64,000 bases of DNA, from contig NZ_LMHW01000001.1 of assembly GCF_001428525.1 (NCBI RefSeq), positions 705-64,704 on the forward strand, written 5' to 3'. Under the pieces are notes generated by a model. It was given only the letters and a program-made list of their open reading frames with translations. It was not told the DNA's origin and ran no database searches. Position 1 is the stretch's first letter, and every line of letters starts with the position of its first letter. The stretch comes from Flavobacterium sp. Root186. GTDB taxonomy: Bacteria > Bacteroidota > Bacteroidia > Flavobacteriales > Flavobacteriaceae. Shown in pieces: positions 37,760 to 46,799 of the stretch. A program made the position numbers and the translations under genes.

Positions 37760-39544
37760 TTATATAACTGGCATAAATACAGCAACAGGATTTGTTAGTT
37801 TTCCAATAAACTGAAGGCTGTCAATAGGATCAGCCAAATCTAACATTTGTTTGTTATTTCGTAATTGCAAACGGTTCAGGCAGCACGAGTCAAATTCAGG
37901 AACAAACAAATTGTATTTTTTAAATTGCTCCTGTAGATGCGGTTGTTCTGATTGATATTTGTGAATACAATCGGCAACGGCAGACCAGAAATCTTCTTCG
38001 GAAAGTGTTTTGGTTTCGCATAAAATGGCGGAAAGAAAACGGAAATAAAACTGAAAAACATCATTAAAAATGCATAGAATTTTCAACGGTTCTTTCATAT
38101 CAATATGAATGCGTTTTACTTTTTCCGGCAGCGGAATTTCTCCATTAAAAAGCATAACTTCCTCTGTAATATCTTTCATAATGGCTTTTACCGGAATATG
38201 ATTTTCTAAGACTAAAATCAGGTTTTCGCCATGTGGCATAAAAACCATTTCATGCTCATAAAAACAATGCAGCAAAGGTGAAAGATAAGCGTCTAAATAA
38301 TTACTGATCCAGGCTTTTGCGCTGATTCCGGACTTCTGAATCAATTCTGAAACAAAAGCATTACCGGATTGATCAACATGCAATAAAGCCGCCATTGTCA
38401 TGATATGCTGTCCTTTCGATAATTTCGGAATCGGGCTTTCGCGCCATAAAGCAGCTAACATTTTATTGTGCGGAATACTTCTTCCTAAAGGTTCGTACAA
38501 GAAATTGCGATAACCAATTGTGGCCACTTCGCCCAAAAGTGTAAATCCTTTTTGCTGTAAATACGAATCGTTTTCAACCAAATCTGCAACCCATTGGGTA
38601 ATTGCCGGCGTGCTTTCCATATAATATGGAGAAAGTCCGCGCATGAATCCCATATTGATTACAGAAAGTGCAGTTTTTGCATAAAATTTCTCTGGTGAAG
38701 AAGTATTGAAAAACGTACGAATTGATTGTTGTGCCGAATATTCATCATCACCATACCCTAAACAAATTAAATGGTTTTCGGCAATATCCGGTGCAAAAAT
38801 TAAAGCCAGTTTATTAAACCATTGCCATGGATGCACGGGAAAGAAATAATAATCATCAACATTCAAATTTTGCGATTTCAGTACATTCTCGAACAATGCA
38901 ATGTTTGCTGCAGACAATTCCTGTTGCAATACTTTTTGATAATTTAAACTCTCAATGGCTGTAAAAGTCGCTTTACTCCTATACCCGGCAATCCATAATA
39001 ATTTTATGGGCGCATTCGCTTCAGGAGAAAAAGTGGCAAAATCATCAATATTAAAACCATTTTTTCCGCTATTGGCCACAAAACACGGATGTCCTTCGGT
39101 CATGGCGTGTTCGATTTTTTGATAATCTAAATCCAGTAAATCTTTCGACGTATATTTTTCGTTGGCAATTTTATAGGCAGTGCTGTATAAAGTACTGGTG
39201 ATTTCTTCAAGATACGTCGGTAAAAGGCTTTCGCTTATTCCTAAAGTATCTTTGAATTCAATTATAAATTCTAATAAACGTAAAGGAGAATTTTTCCCTT
39301 CAATTGTCTTTTTTATAGAGTCTACATCAATTGACCAATGATTTAAAGCCAGAATTGAAGCTTCAAAAGTATACGCTGCCTTTTTATCGGGCGAAGAAAT
39401 ACTGTAGGAGTCTGAAGCAATTTTTATCGGAACAATCAATAATTCGTGTGCAAATTCGCTTAGTGTTTTCTTTAGCAAAATAATATTTGCTTTGTCCCAA
39501 TTCTTCTTCGTTAAATGCTGTATATTTTGGGTTGGTATTTTCAT
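37760..39544 (-). CDS. IucA/IucC-family NRPS-independent siderophore synthetase (stand-alone copy)
   Basis: The 594-residue protein (ATG at 39544, 10 bases after the acetyltransferase stop; a longer in-frame start at 39649 lies inside that gene and is rejected) is an IucA/IucC adenylating synthetase. The motif TEGHPCFVANSGKNG near residue 165 corresponds to the family GHP-K-R-G region. Further marks are PVHPWQWFNKL near 240 and FMPHGENLILVLENHIPVK near 450, followed by the C-terminal FhuF-like end. It joins a carboxylate to an amine or hydroxylamine with ATP. It is a close paralogue of the C-terminal half of the fused protein upstream. Confidence 0.92.
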   Translation of the reverse strand: MKIPTQNIQHLTKKNWDKANIILLKKTLSEFAHELLIVPIKIASDSYSISSPDKKAAYTFEASILALNHWSIDVDSIKKTIEGKNSPLRLLEFIIEFKDTLGISESLLPTYLEEITSTLYSTAYKIANEKYTSKDLLDLDYQKIEHAMTEGHPCFVANSGKNGFNIDDFATFSPEANAPIKLLWIAGYRSKATFTAIESLNYQKVLQQELSAANIALFENVLKSQNLNVDDYYFFPVHPWQWFNKLALIFAPDIAENHLICLGYGDDEYSAQQSIRTFFNTSSPEKFYAKTALSVINMGFMRGLSPYYMESTPAITQWVADLVENDSYLQQKGFTLLGEVATIGYRNFLYEPLGRSIPHNKMLAALWRESPIPKLSKGQHIMTMAALLHVDQSGNAFVSELIQKSGISAKAWISNYLDAYLSPLLHCFYEHEMVFMPHGENLILVLENHIPVKAIMKDITEEVMLFNGEIPLPEKVKRIHIDMKEPLKILCIFNDVFQFYFRFLSAILCETKTLSEEDFWSAVADCIHKYQSEQPHLQEQFKKYNLFVPEFDSCCLNRLQLRNNKQMLDLADPIDSLQFIGKLTNPVAVFMPVI

Positions 39545-39554
39545 TTGTATCAAA

Positions 39555-40151
39555 TTAAACCGATTGTAATGCCTTGTAATAATCTTCGCGGGTGCAAAAT
39601 TCCAAATGTGCTTGTTTGTGCGGCAAATCAAGAACACACTGAAAAACAAATCCGGCTCTTTTGTTCAGTAAATGAATTTTATGATTTCTCGCATCGGGTT
39701 CTACTACAATACGCTGGTTTTTTCCATCACTAAAAATAAAATCAAGAATTACCGTAAAAATAGTCCATGTAAAATTCGGAATTGGTTTTTCTGACGGTGC
39801 AACTAGTATATGCATGCCTTTATCGCCTTTTTGCGATTCGTAATATCTACCTACAATATCATCTTCAGGATTATAACATTCCAGTAAAAAGGTGACATTG
39901 TTATTGAATTTTCCAATATAAACCTGCGCTTTTTCCAAAATATTATAATAGGTATTTTTTACTTCTTCTACAGAAAATCCATTCATTTCCCAATAAACGG
40001 CGTAATCACGGTTTACCCAATTATGAATCAACGGAATATCCATTTCCATATCAAGCGGACGCAGCTCAAAAACCCCTAAACCGGGAATTGTTTTTACAAA
40101 AACAATGTCGTTTGCAACATCATTTTCAGGATGAGTTATTATACTATTCAT
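39555..40151 (-). CDS. IucB/DesC-like N-acyltransferase (stand-alone copy)
   Basis: This 198-residue GNAT-fold enzyme of the siderophore acetyltransferase family begins with GVFELRPLDMEMDIPLIHNWVN and contains FLLECYNPEDDIVGRYY, MHILVAPSEKPIPNFTW and RIVVEPDARNHKIHLLNKRAGF. These match the N-terminal 185 residues of the fused synthetase block by block, so the two are paralogues. It should transfer an acyl group (acetyl or succinyl) to an N-hydroxydiamine. It lies 10 bases after the fused gene and 10 bases before the stand-alone synthetase, inside one operon. Confidence 0.9.
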   Translation of the reverse strand: MNSIITHPENDVANDIVFVKTIPGLGVFELRPLDMEMDIPLIHNWVNRDYAVYWEMNGFSVEEVKNTYYNILEKAQVYIGKFNNNVTFLLECYNPEDDIVGRYYESQKGDKGMHILVAPSEKPIPNFTWTIFTVILDFIFSDGKNQRIVVEPDARNHKIHLLNKRAGFVFQCVLDLPHKQAHLEFCTREDYYKALQSV

Positions 40152-40161
40152 CTTTAAGGAA

Positions 40162-42549
40162 TTAAGCTATTATTTTTTTATACGGAGCAATTGGGTTTTG
40201 CAGTTTTCCTTGAAATTGTAACAATGCCACAGGATCATCAAGATCGATCATGGTTTTGTTATTATTCAATTGCAAACGGTTCAGGCAAGACAACTGAAAT
40301 TCATTGGCAAATAAATCATATTGTTCGAATTTAGCTTCTAAATGTGGGTTTTGTTCCTGATAATCAGAGATACATTCCGCTGCTAATTCCCAGTAACGAT
40401 CTTCAGAATAGCCATCACTCGAAACTAAAATAGCCGACATGAAGCGGAAAAATCCATCAAAAACATCAATAAAAATCGAAAGTAATTTTACGTCTTCCGG
40501 AACTTCTGCATAAATTCTGTCAATGTTTTTAGGAACCACAACATCAGGATTCAGAATCACGGCTTCTTCGGTAATATCTTTCATGAAAGAACGTACCGGA
40601 ACATGATTTTCTAATCCCAAAATAAGGTTTTCACCGTGCGGCATAAAAACCAAATCATATTGATAAAAACAATGCAACAACGGGCTTAAATAAACCTTGA
40701 AATATTCGGCAAGCCAATTGTCTATAGATAATGAAGAAGCTTTTATAATTTCAGATAATAACGAATTTCCATCTTTATCTAAATGTAAAAATGCTGCCAT
40801 TGTCATCAATTGTTCATCATTTTTGAGTTTTGCCACGGGGCTTTCTCTCCATAAGGAAGCAATCATTTTATTATACGGATTGTGTTTTCCGAAACTTTCA
40901 AAATAGGGATTGATGTAACTTACAGAAGCTACTTCGCCCAACATTCCGAAACCTACTTTTTGAAGATATTGATCGCCACTTAATAATTGATCTAACCATT
41001 CTGCCATTTCAGGCGCTGTTCCTAAATAAAATACAGGTAAACCACGCATAAAGCCCATATTCAGGATTGAAAGCGATGTTTTGGTATATAATTTTTTAGG
41101 ATTACTTAAGTTGAATAAGGTTCTGATGGATTGCTGCGCCTGATATAAATCGGGGCCATAACCAACACAAATCAGTTTTTGTTTGGCAATTTCCGGCGAA
41201 AACAAATTGGCCAGTTTATTAAACCATTGCCATGGATGCACGGGAATAAAGTAATAATCGCTTGGATTTTGTCCTTTTTCTGAAATCGTCGCATTGAATT
41301 TTGCTATGGTTTCAGATCCTAATTCTTGTTGAATCAACGTATCGTAATCCAGTTTTTGAGTTCCTGCATAAACGGTTCTGTCGCGATGTCCGGCAAGCCA
41401 TAAAATCCTGAACGGATTTCCGGCTTCGGGCGCATAAGCTTTATAATCCATGCTGTTGTAACCAATTCTTCCGTTATTGGCGACAAATCCCGGATGGCCT
41501 TCCATCATGGCTTGCTCAATGGTTTGGAAATCAGAATTGGCCAATGATTTTGAAGTGGAATTTTCCTTTAATAATTTGTAACAGCTTCCGTAAAGCGTAC
41601 TGATAATTTCTTCCAAATAAGAAGGAATTAATTGTTCTGAAATTCCTAAACTGGTTCTGAATTCCTGAATAAAATCAACTGCATCTAAACCTAATAATTC
41701 ATTATTTTTATATTTTGAAATCGAATTGGCTTCAATATTCAAATGATTCATGGCAAGTAATTCTGCTTTAAAAATATACTTTACCGATTGATCGTCAGAA
41801 AGTAACGAATATTTATTATCGGATTCTAATATTGGTTTTATTAAAAGCTCATGCGAAAACTCACAAATGGCTTTTTTTACCAATAAACGATTGGCTTTTT
41901 CCCATACTTCCGGCTGAATATGTGTAATCGCTTTTTCGGGAAATTCTAATTGATTTTCGTTATTCATTTCGGTGTAATTGAGGTTAAATGAATCTATTTT
42001 TTTTATGAATTGTTCTCTTGTACAAAAGGCCAATAATGCGGTTTTGTGTGGTAAATGGACAACATCTGCATCTTCAAAACCTACACGATGGCAGATATCA
42101 AACATTTTTTTGTTACGAATGTCCGGCTCGACAAGGATTCTTTCAATAGTAAGATCTCTGAAAATAAATTTCATTATACTCGAAAAAATATGCCACGTAA
42201 ATTGATGTACTGGTTTTGTTGATGGCGCTACAATAATATGGATACCGCAATCGTAATCCTGAACGGTATAATAGTTTCCAATAATATCTTGTTTTGGGTT
42301 GTAACGTTCTAGTAAAAACGAAACTTCGCCATTTACGAGTCCGATAAAAACATCAGATTCTTTGGTTATTTTGTCATATTCTAAACGAACTTCTTCCAGA
42401 TTTTTTCCCTGCATACCCCAATATTGCGCATAATCACGATTGACCCAATCATGAATGATTTCGGCATCGTTTTCCAGTTGTAATGGGCGAAAATCTATCA
42501 CTCCAAAATCAGGAATTGTTGTTGAATAAATAGGATTATATGTATTCAT
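40162..42549 (-). CDS. Fused N-acyltransferase / IucA-IucC siderophore synthetase (BibC-like)
   Basis: One 795-residue chain carries a GNAT acyltransferase (1-185, GVIDFRPLQLENDAEIIHDWVN) and an IucA/IucC synthetase (about 205-795, MEGHPGFVANNGRIGYN, PVHPWQWFNKL, FMPHGENLILGLENHVPVR). The junction has an internal Met at 195 (41967), exactly where a separate synthetase would start, so the fusion looks like loss of the intervening stop. The domain pair is known from BibC, which acylates N-hydroxycadaverine and cyclodimerises the product into bisucaberin. Here it is followed by the same two domains as separate genes. Confidence 0.92.
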   Translation of the reverse strand: MNTYNPIYSTTIPDFGVIDFRPLQLENDAEIIHDWVNRDYAQYWGMQGKNLEEVRLEYDKITKESDVFIGLVNGEVSFLLERYNPKQDIIGNYYTVQDYDCGIHIIVAPSTKPVHQFTWHIFSSIMKFIFRDLTIERILVEPDIRNKKMFDICHRVGFEDADVVHLPHKTALLAFCTREQFIKKIDSFNLNYTEMNNENQLEFPEKAITHIQPEVWEKANRLLVKKAICEFSHELLIKPILESDNKYSLLSDDQSVKYIFKAELLAMNHLNIEANSISKYKNNELLGLDAVDFIQEFRTSLGISEQLIPSYLEEIISTLYGSCYKLLKENSTSKSLANSDFQTIEQAMMEGHPGFVANNGRIGYNSMDYKAYAPEAGNPFRILWLAGHRDRTVYAGTQKLDYDTLIQQELGSETIAKFNATISEKGQNPSDYYFIPVHPWQWFNKLANLFSPEIAKQKLICVGYGPDLYQAQQSIRTLFNLSNPKKLYTKTSLSILNMGFMRGLPVFYLGTAPEMAEWLDQLLSGDQYLQKVGFGMLGEVASVSYINPYFESFGKHNPYNKMIASLWRESPVAKLKNDEQLMTMAAFLHLDKDGNSLLSEIIKASSLSIDNWLAEYFKVYLSPLLHCFYQYDLVFMPHGENLILGLENHVPVRSFMKDITEEAVILNPDVVVPKNIDRIYAEVPEDVKLLSIFIDVFDGFFRFMSAILVSSDGYSEDRYWELAAECISDYQEQNPHLEAKFEQYDLFANEFQLSCLNRLQLNNNKTMIDLDDPVALLQFQGKLQNPIAPYKKIIA

Positions 42550-42557
42550 TTTTTTAT

Positions 42558-42637
42558 TTTTTAGATTTCTTAGATTTTTAGACTTCTTAGATTTTTAGAC
42601 TTTGGACTTTGGACTTTAAACTTTAGACTTTAGTCTA
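42558..42637. repeat. Short-period TTTAGAC/TTTGGAC tandem tract in the siderophore operon
   Basis: The 88-bp gap between the membrane protein and the fused synthetase gene is made of near-repeats of 7-15 bases (TTAGATTTTTAGACTTC, GGACTTTGGACTTTAAAC, TTTAGACTTTAGTCTA). The last part contains the palindrome TAGAC-TTTA-GTCTA at 42624-42637. TTAGA is also the half-site word of the putative operator found at the three locus promoters. The tract could be a slippage-prone simple repeat or a cluster of weak operator half-sites. Confidence 0.6.
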
Positions 42638-43753
42638 CTAACTATTTACAATTAATTCATTGTTGTTTTTACTGCTCCATCTGGCTTTCAACAATAGTTT
42701 GATTCCATTATAAGCAAGCTGGATGCTTATACTCGAGGCTATAACAACTGGAAATAAGCTCAGAACAAACCATTGATCATGTTCCCAAAAGCCTAAAACA
42801 TACATTCCCCAATTGATCAAAACCCATTGAATTACGTACAAACTTGTTACATGTTTACTGCAAAAAGTCAATAAATTAAATATTGGGTTATTTGCTTTAA
42901 ACAGATTTACAATGATGTTTATAAACCAGTATAAAACAAGATTTGTTCCGAGTAATAAAATACTTCCGCCCGGTCCTAAATGATAATAATCACCAAAATG
43001 ATATTCAGGATTAGAGAAATTTAAAAGTCCGCCAGTAACAATAAAAGCTAAACCAACGAACATCATTTTTTTGAAAAACAGATACTGATTTTCGTTGAGT
43101 TCTTTATACCATCTTCCCAAAAACATTCCGATTAGAATAAAAGCACTCCAAGGAAAAACCGGGAAATAAACATTAAACTGATTACTGAAAAACAGATCGC
43201 AGATATAATCCAATCCTGCAATTCCAACCCTGAAACCGCTCAATTCTTTTGAAATTGAAATAATCAATAAAGCCACAATCAACGGAACATATTTGCTTTT
43301 ACTAAAATGATTGATAAGCCCCATGATAAACAAAGTGATTCCTGCCAGCTGCAAAATATCTCCCAAAAGCAAAAAGAAAATTCCTGTTTCTAATGTACCT
43401 GATTTTAAACCATAAGCCGAAATAAAAGCTTCTGGAAGTCCTCCAAAAAGGAATTCAGGAACCAGAAATTTTAAAAAATTCATTCCGTAGCCCACTGCCA
43501 GAATGTATAACGCTCTTTTGCAAACGGCAGTAAAAGTTTGTCTTCTTGATAATACAAAAGAAATTCCCATACTAACCAAAAACATTGTTGTTCCGCGGCC
43601 CAGCCATAAAATGATTTCCCCTAAAACAGTATTGGTTTGTGTGGCAATTGTTCCGTAAATCAACATTGTATGCACCATCATCATTAAGATTACACTTGTT
43701 CCCCTGGCAAAATCAATTGCCAAAACTCTCTTTTTTTGTTGTACTGTTTCCAT
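42638..43753 (-). CDS. DUF1624/HGSNAT-like membrane acyltransferase family protein
   Basis: The 371-residue protein has about ten membrane helices. The N-terminus KKRVLAIDFARGTSVILMMMVHTMLIYG has the R/D-x-x-R-G and H features of the heparan-alpha-glucosaminide acetyltransferase-like (DUF1624) family. It starts 2 bases after the monooxygenase stop, so it belongs to the siderophore operon. Possible roles are membrane-linked acylation of the siderophore or precursor, or transport. No dedicated exporter is present in the operon. Confidence 0.75.
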   Translation of the reverse strand: METVQQKKRVLAIDFARGTSVILMMMVHTMLIYGTIATQTNTVLGEIILWLGRGTTMFLVSMGISFVLSRRQTFTAVCKRALYILAVGYGMNFLKFLVPEFLFGGLPEAFISAYGLKSGTLETGIFFLLLGDILQLAGITLFIMGLINHFSKSKYVPLIVALLIISISKELSGFRVGIAGLDYICDLFFSNQFNVYFPVFPWSAFILIGMFLGRWYKELNENQYLFFKKMMFVGLAFIVTGGLLNFSNPEYHFGDYYHLGPGGSILLLGTNLVLYWFINIIVNLFKANNPIFNLLTFCSKHVTSLYVIQWVLINWGMYVLGFWEHDQWFVLSLFPVVIASSISIQLAYNGIKLLLKARWSSKNNNELIVNS

Positions 43754-43755
43754 AA

Positions 43756-45087
43756 TTATGCAATAGTTTCAAATGCCGGAGATTCAATCACTTCTGCTGC
43801 GGGAACGCCAAATTCCTGAAAAGCAATTTTGGTTTCTACTGCGTAATGTTCCACTCCTGTAATTTCTTTAATGATGTATGAGTTTCTGTAACACGCCATT
43901 CCTAAATCTGGTGTTACAAAACCGTGCGTGTGCAATTCAGCGTTTTGTACAAAAACTTCGCTTCCGTTATTGTCAATCGAGTAATTTCTGTTGGCTGCAA
44001 AACGACCTTTGTCGTCCCATTGAATTCGGTTAGCAATTCCTTCTAAAAAATGGGGCAGTTTATATCCGTAACCTGTTGCTAAAACCAATGCATCGGTTTT
44101 ATGGCGGTATCTTTTATCTTGCTCCACCTGATGTAATTCTAATTCAAAAGATTGATTTGTTTCATCATAAGTTCCTTTGGTACAAGCCGCATTAGTTCTT
44201 AGATTCACATCAATCTCTGTAATTACTTTTTTACTGTAAATGGTATCAAAAATCGTCGCAATCAAATCTTTATTGATCCCTTTATACAATAATTTCTGAT
44301 TTTTAAGCAAATGATCTCTTTTGTCTGAAGGAAGATTGTAGAAATAATCTACATATTCCGGAGAAGTCATTTCGAGCGTTAACTTGCTGTAATCCATCGG
44401 AAAAAATCTTGATGATCTTGTAATCCAGTTTAACTGATATCCATAAACATCAATTTCCTGCAATAAATCATTAAATACTTCCGCAGCACTTTGTCCGCTT
44501 CCTAAAACTGTAATTGATTTTTGTTTTTGAAGTGAAGCTTTATTCTGAATATAAGCTGAGGAATGAATTGCTTTTCCTTTTAAAGACTGACAAGATTTTG
44601 GAATATGCGGAGCTGTTCCGGTACCTAAAACGATCTTTTTAGTTTTGTAAATTGTAGTATCATTTGTTTTAGTTGAAAGTGTACTTACAATATAAAGCTG
44701 CTGGTTTTCATCGTATTCAATTGCCGTAACTTCAGTATTAAAATAGATATTGGGTAACTTTCTAATCGCCCATTGACAATACTGATTGTATTCATTTCTC
44801 AGTAACAAGAAGTTTTCACGAATGTAAAACGAATACATTTTGCCTTGTTCTTTGATGTAATTTAAAAAACTAAACGGACTTGTTGGATCAGCCAGAGTCA
44901 CTAAATCTGCCAGAAACGGAATTTGTAATGTCGTGTCTTGCAGCAGCATTCCCGGGTGCCAGTTGAAAGATTCATTTTTATCGAAAAATAATCCGTCAAG
45001 GTTTTCAATTGGTGCGGTTAAACAAGCCAGACTTAAATTGAAAGGCCCTACTCCAACTGCGATGAAATCGTATATTTTGTTTTGCAT
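43756..45087 (-). CDS. Lysine/ornithine/diamine N-monooxygenase (IucD/DesB-like)
   Basis: The 443-residue flavoenzyme has an FAD-binding motif GVGPFNLSLA at 12-21, the family stretch LLQDTTLQIPFLADLVTLADPTSPFSFLNYI at 49-79, and the NADPH-binding motif VLGSGQSAAEVF near 195. The C-terminal VLATGYGYKLP is the conserved ATGY region. It N-hydroxylates a primary amine, most likely the diamine made by the decarboxylase 6 bases upstream, to give the hydroxamate precursor. Confidence 0.92.
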   Translation of the reverse strand: MQNKIYDFIAVGVGPFNLSLACLTAPIENLDGLFFDKNESFNWHPGMLLQDTTLQIPFLADLVTLADPTSPFSFLNYIKEQGKMYSFYIRENFLLLRNEYNQYCQWAIRKLPNIYFNTEVTAIEYDENQQLYIVSTLSTKTNDTTIYKTKKIVLGTGTAPHIPKSCQSLKGKAIHSSAYIQNKASLQKQKSITVLGSGQSAAEVFNDLLQEIDVYGYQLNWITRSSRFFPMDYSKLTLEMTSPEYVDYFYNLPSDKRDHLLKNQKLLYKGINKDLIATIFDTIYSKKVITEIDVNLRTNAACTKGTYDETNQSFELELHQVEQDKRYRHKTDALVLATGYGYKLPHFLEGIANRIQWDDKGRFAANRNYSIDNNGSEVFVQNAELHTHGFVTPDLGMACYRNSYIIKEITGVEHYAVETKIAFQEFGVPAAEVIESPAFETIA

Positions 45088-45093
45088 TTTATT

Positions 45094-46626
45094 TTAATTT
45101 TTTAATGAATATTCATTTCCGTGATATACAATCAAATCGATGATTTCTTCAATATCTTTTGGAGTTGTTAACGGATTTAATAAAGTGAATTTGAGGAATA
45201 CTTCGTTGTAGACTTTTGTACTGGTAATGATGGCTTTACCTTCATTAAAAATAGCTTTACGAATGTAACTGTTGATGCCGCAATACGAATTTTCGTTTCC
45301 GGTAAAAGGCGTATAACGAAATACAATAGCACTAATTTCCGGTTTGTGAATGATTTCGAAATCGTCTCTGTTTCTCAGTAAATCTGCTGTGAATTGTGCG
45401 TTGGCAATCGCCTTTTCCATATAAGAACTCAAACCTTCCGTGCCGATCATTCTCAACGTAAACCACAATTTTAAAGCATCAAAACGACGTGTGGTCTGGA
45501 TTGATTTTTTTACCATGTTTGGAATTCCTTCGTCTTCCTGTTCTTTAGAATTTAGATAATCAGCGTGGTATTTGATATAATCTACAAATGATTTATCTCG
45601 CATGAAAAACCCGCTTGAACTTACGGGCTGATAAAAAGTTTTGTGATAATCAATTGTAGCAGAATCTGATAATTCGATTCCGTTCAATTTTTCTTTGTGA
45701 AAATTACTAATCAATAAACCACCGCCATAAGCTGCATCTACGTGAAACCAAATATCATTTTGATTTGCAATTGAAGCTATTTCAGCCAGCGGATCTATAG
45801 AACCAAAATCAGTTGTTCCGGCCGTTCCTACGATTGCAATGGGAATATTTCCTAAATCTTTTTGCTGCTGAATTACCTTTTTTAAGGCGTTAGTATTCAT
45901 CTTAAAATCAGGATCTACAGCAACAGGAATTACTGCATTTTGCCCCAAGCCAAGCAAACTTAGGTTTTTCTTTAAACTAAAATGACTTACTTCTGAACAT
46001 AAAACCCTGAACTTTGAGGCTTCAGGAGGAAGTCCGTCCATTTTTGGATCAATTCCGAAATGCTTTTTGATATAATGATCTCTTGCCAACAGTAATCCCA
46101 TCATGTTAGACTGCGTCCCTCCGCTCGTAAAAATTCCGTCTGCATTTTCAGGATAACCCAATTTGTCAAGTGTCCATTCAACCAATTTTAATTCTATGAA
46201 AGTTGCTCCGGTACTTTGATCGTACGTATCCATTGAAGAATTTAATGAAGATACAAAAGCTTCTGCCACAAGTGTTGGCGTTAGAATGGGGCAATTAAGA
46301 TGCGCTATGTATTTGGGATTATGAAAATGAATACAATCATTTAAATAAATATCTTTTAATTCGTCCAGAACATAATCCAGGCTTTTTCCATTCTTATTTT
46401 CTTCCAGATAAATGTTGTCGATTTTTTTCTTGATCGTCGAAATACTGGTTCCTGTAAATGGGGTATCTCTTTCTTTTAAATGGTTTCCAATTGTTTTAAT
46501 GGCCTTTTTCATGCTCTTCTTATAAATCCCAATTGATTTATTATTGTTAGAAAAGACATGCTTATCGTGCGCATTATTAATAGCAGCTTCTTGCAGTATT
46601 GTTTCTAATTTTTCTTGTGCCTTCAT
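45094..46626 (-). CDS. Group II PLP-dependent decarboxylase (DesA/diaminobutyrate decarboxylase-like)
   Basis: This 510-residue fold type I decarboxylase has FTSGGTQSNMMGLLLAR at 166-182, HVDAAYGGG at 295-303 (D297 contacts the pyridine nitrogen) and K329 in DYHKTF as the Schiff-base lysine. In siderophore loci this family converts lysine to cadaverine (DesA) or diaminobutyrate to diaminopropane; the sequence alone does not settle which. It is the first gene of the biosynthetic operon, with a well-formed promoter and a palindromic operator directly upstream. Confidence 0.9.
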   Translation of the reverse strand: MKAQEKLETILQEAAINNAHDKHVFSNNNKSIGIYKKSMKKAIKTIGNHLKERDTPFTGTSISTIKKKIDNIYLEENKNGKSLDYVLDELKDIYLNDCIHFHNPKYIAHLNCPILTPTLVAEAFVSSLNSSMDTYDQSTGATFIELKLVEWTLDKLGYPENADGIFTSGGTQSNMMGLLLARDHYIKKHFGIDPKMDGLPPEASKFRVLCSEVSHFSLKKNLSLLGLGQNAVIPVAVDPDFKMNTNALKKVIQQQKDLGNIPIAIVGTAGTTDFGSIDPLAEIASIANQNDIWFHVDAAYGGGLLISNFHKEKLNGIELSDSATIDYHKTFYQPVSSSGFFMRDKSFVDYIKYHADYLNSKEQEDEGIPNMVKKSIQTTRRFDALKLWFTLRMIGTEGLSSYMEKAIANAQFTADLLRNRDDFEIIHKPEISAIVFRYTPFTGNENSYCGINSYIRKAIFNEGKAIITSTKVYNEVFLKFTLLNPLTTPKDIEEIIDLIVYHGNEYSLKN

Positions 46627-46638
46627 TTGTGGTATTTA

Positions 46639-46655
46639 TTTAGATTGATTCTAAA
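46639..46655. promoter_or_regulatory. Putative iron-responsive operator at the decarboxylase promoter
   Basis: The palindrome TTTAGA-TTGAT-TCTAAA sits 13-29 bases upstream of the start codon and just downstream of the predicted transcription start. It is extended on the left to TTATTTAGA, identical to the word at the regulator and receptor promoters. The TTAG..CTAA form recalls DtxR/IdeR-type sites, but Fur cannot be excluded. Confidence 0.6.
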
Positions 46656-46668
46656 GAATAATTTTCCA

Positions 46669-46700
46669 CAAATGTAGATTTGTACGAAAATTAAATCAAT
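46669..46700 (-). promoter_or_regulatory. Promoter of the siderophore biosynthetic operon
   Basis: On the minus strand a perfect -7 box TACATTTG (46669-46676) lies 20 bases downstream of ATTG (46697-46700), one mismatch from the -33 TTTG element. The spacing fits the Bacteroidota consensus. Confidence 0.6.
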
Positions 46701-46730
46701 ACCATAAAAAAGTGAAAATTATTTCTATAA

Positions 46731-46753
46731 TTGAGGTAGTTAAAATACCTCAA
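46731..46753. promoter_or_regulatory. 8-bp inverted repeat upstream of the operon promoter
   Basis: TTGAGGTA-N7-TACCTCAA lies about 30 bases upstream of the -33 box. No U-run follows on either strand, so it is a poor terminator for the regulator gene and a better candidate for an activator site. Confidence 0.4.
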
Positions 46754-46799
46754 ATATAGTAGGAAATAAAGCATAAAATATAGATTAATAATACGAAAA

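Noticed and set aside
37507..37798. Open frames on both strands between the small lipoprotein and the siderophore operon
   Set aside because: They run across a long perfect palindrome and a repeat segment, which explains the open frames; composition is not protein-like.
39545..39649. Longer start for the stand-alone IucA/IucC gene
   Set aside because: It lies inside the acetyltransferase coding region in another frame; the Met at 39544 aligns with the start of the synthetase domain.
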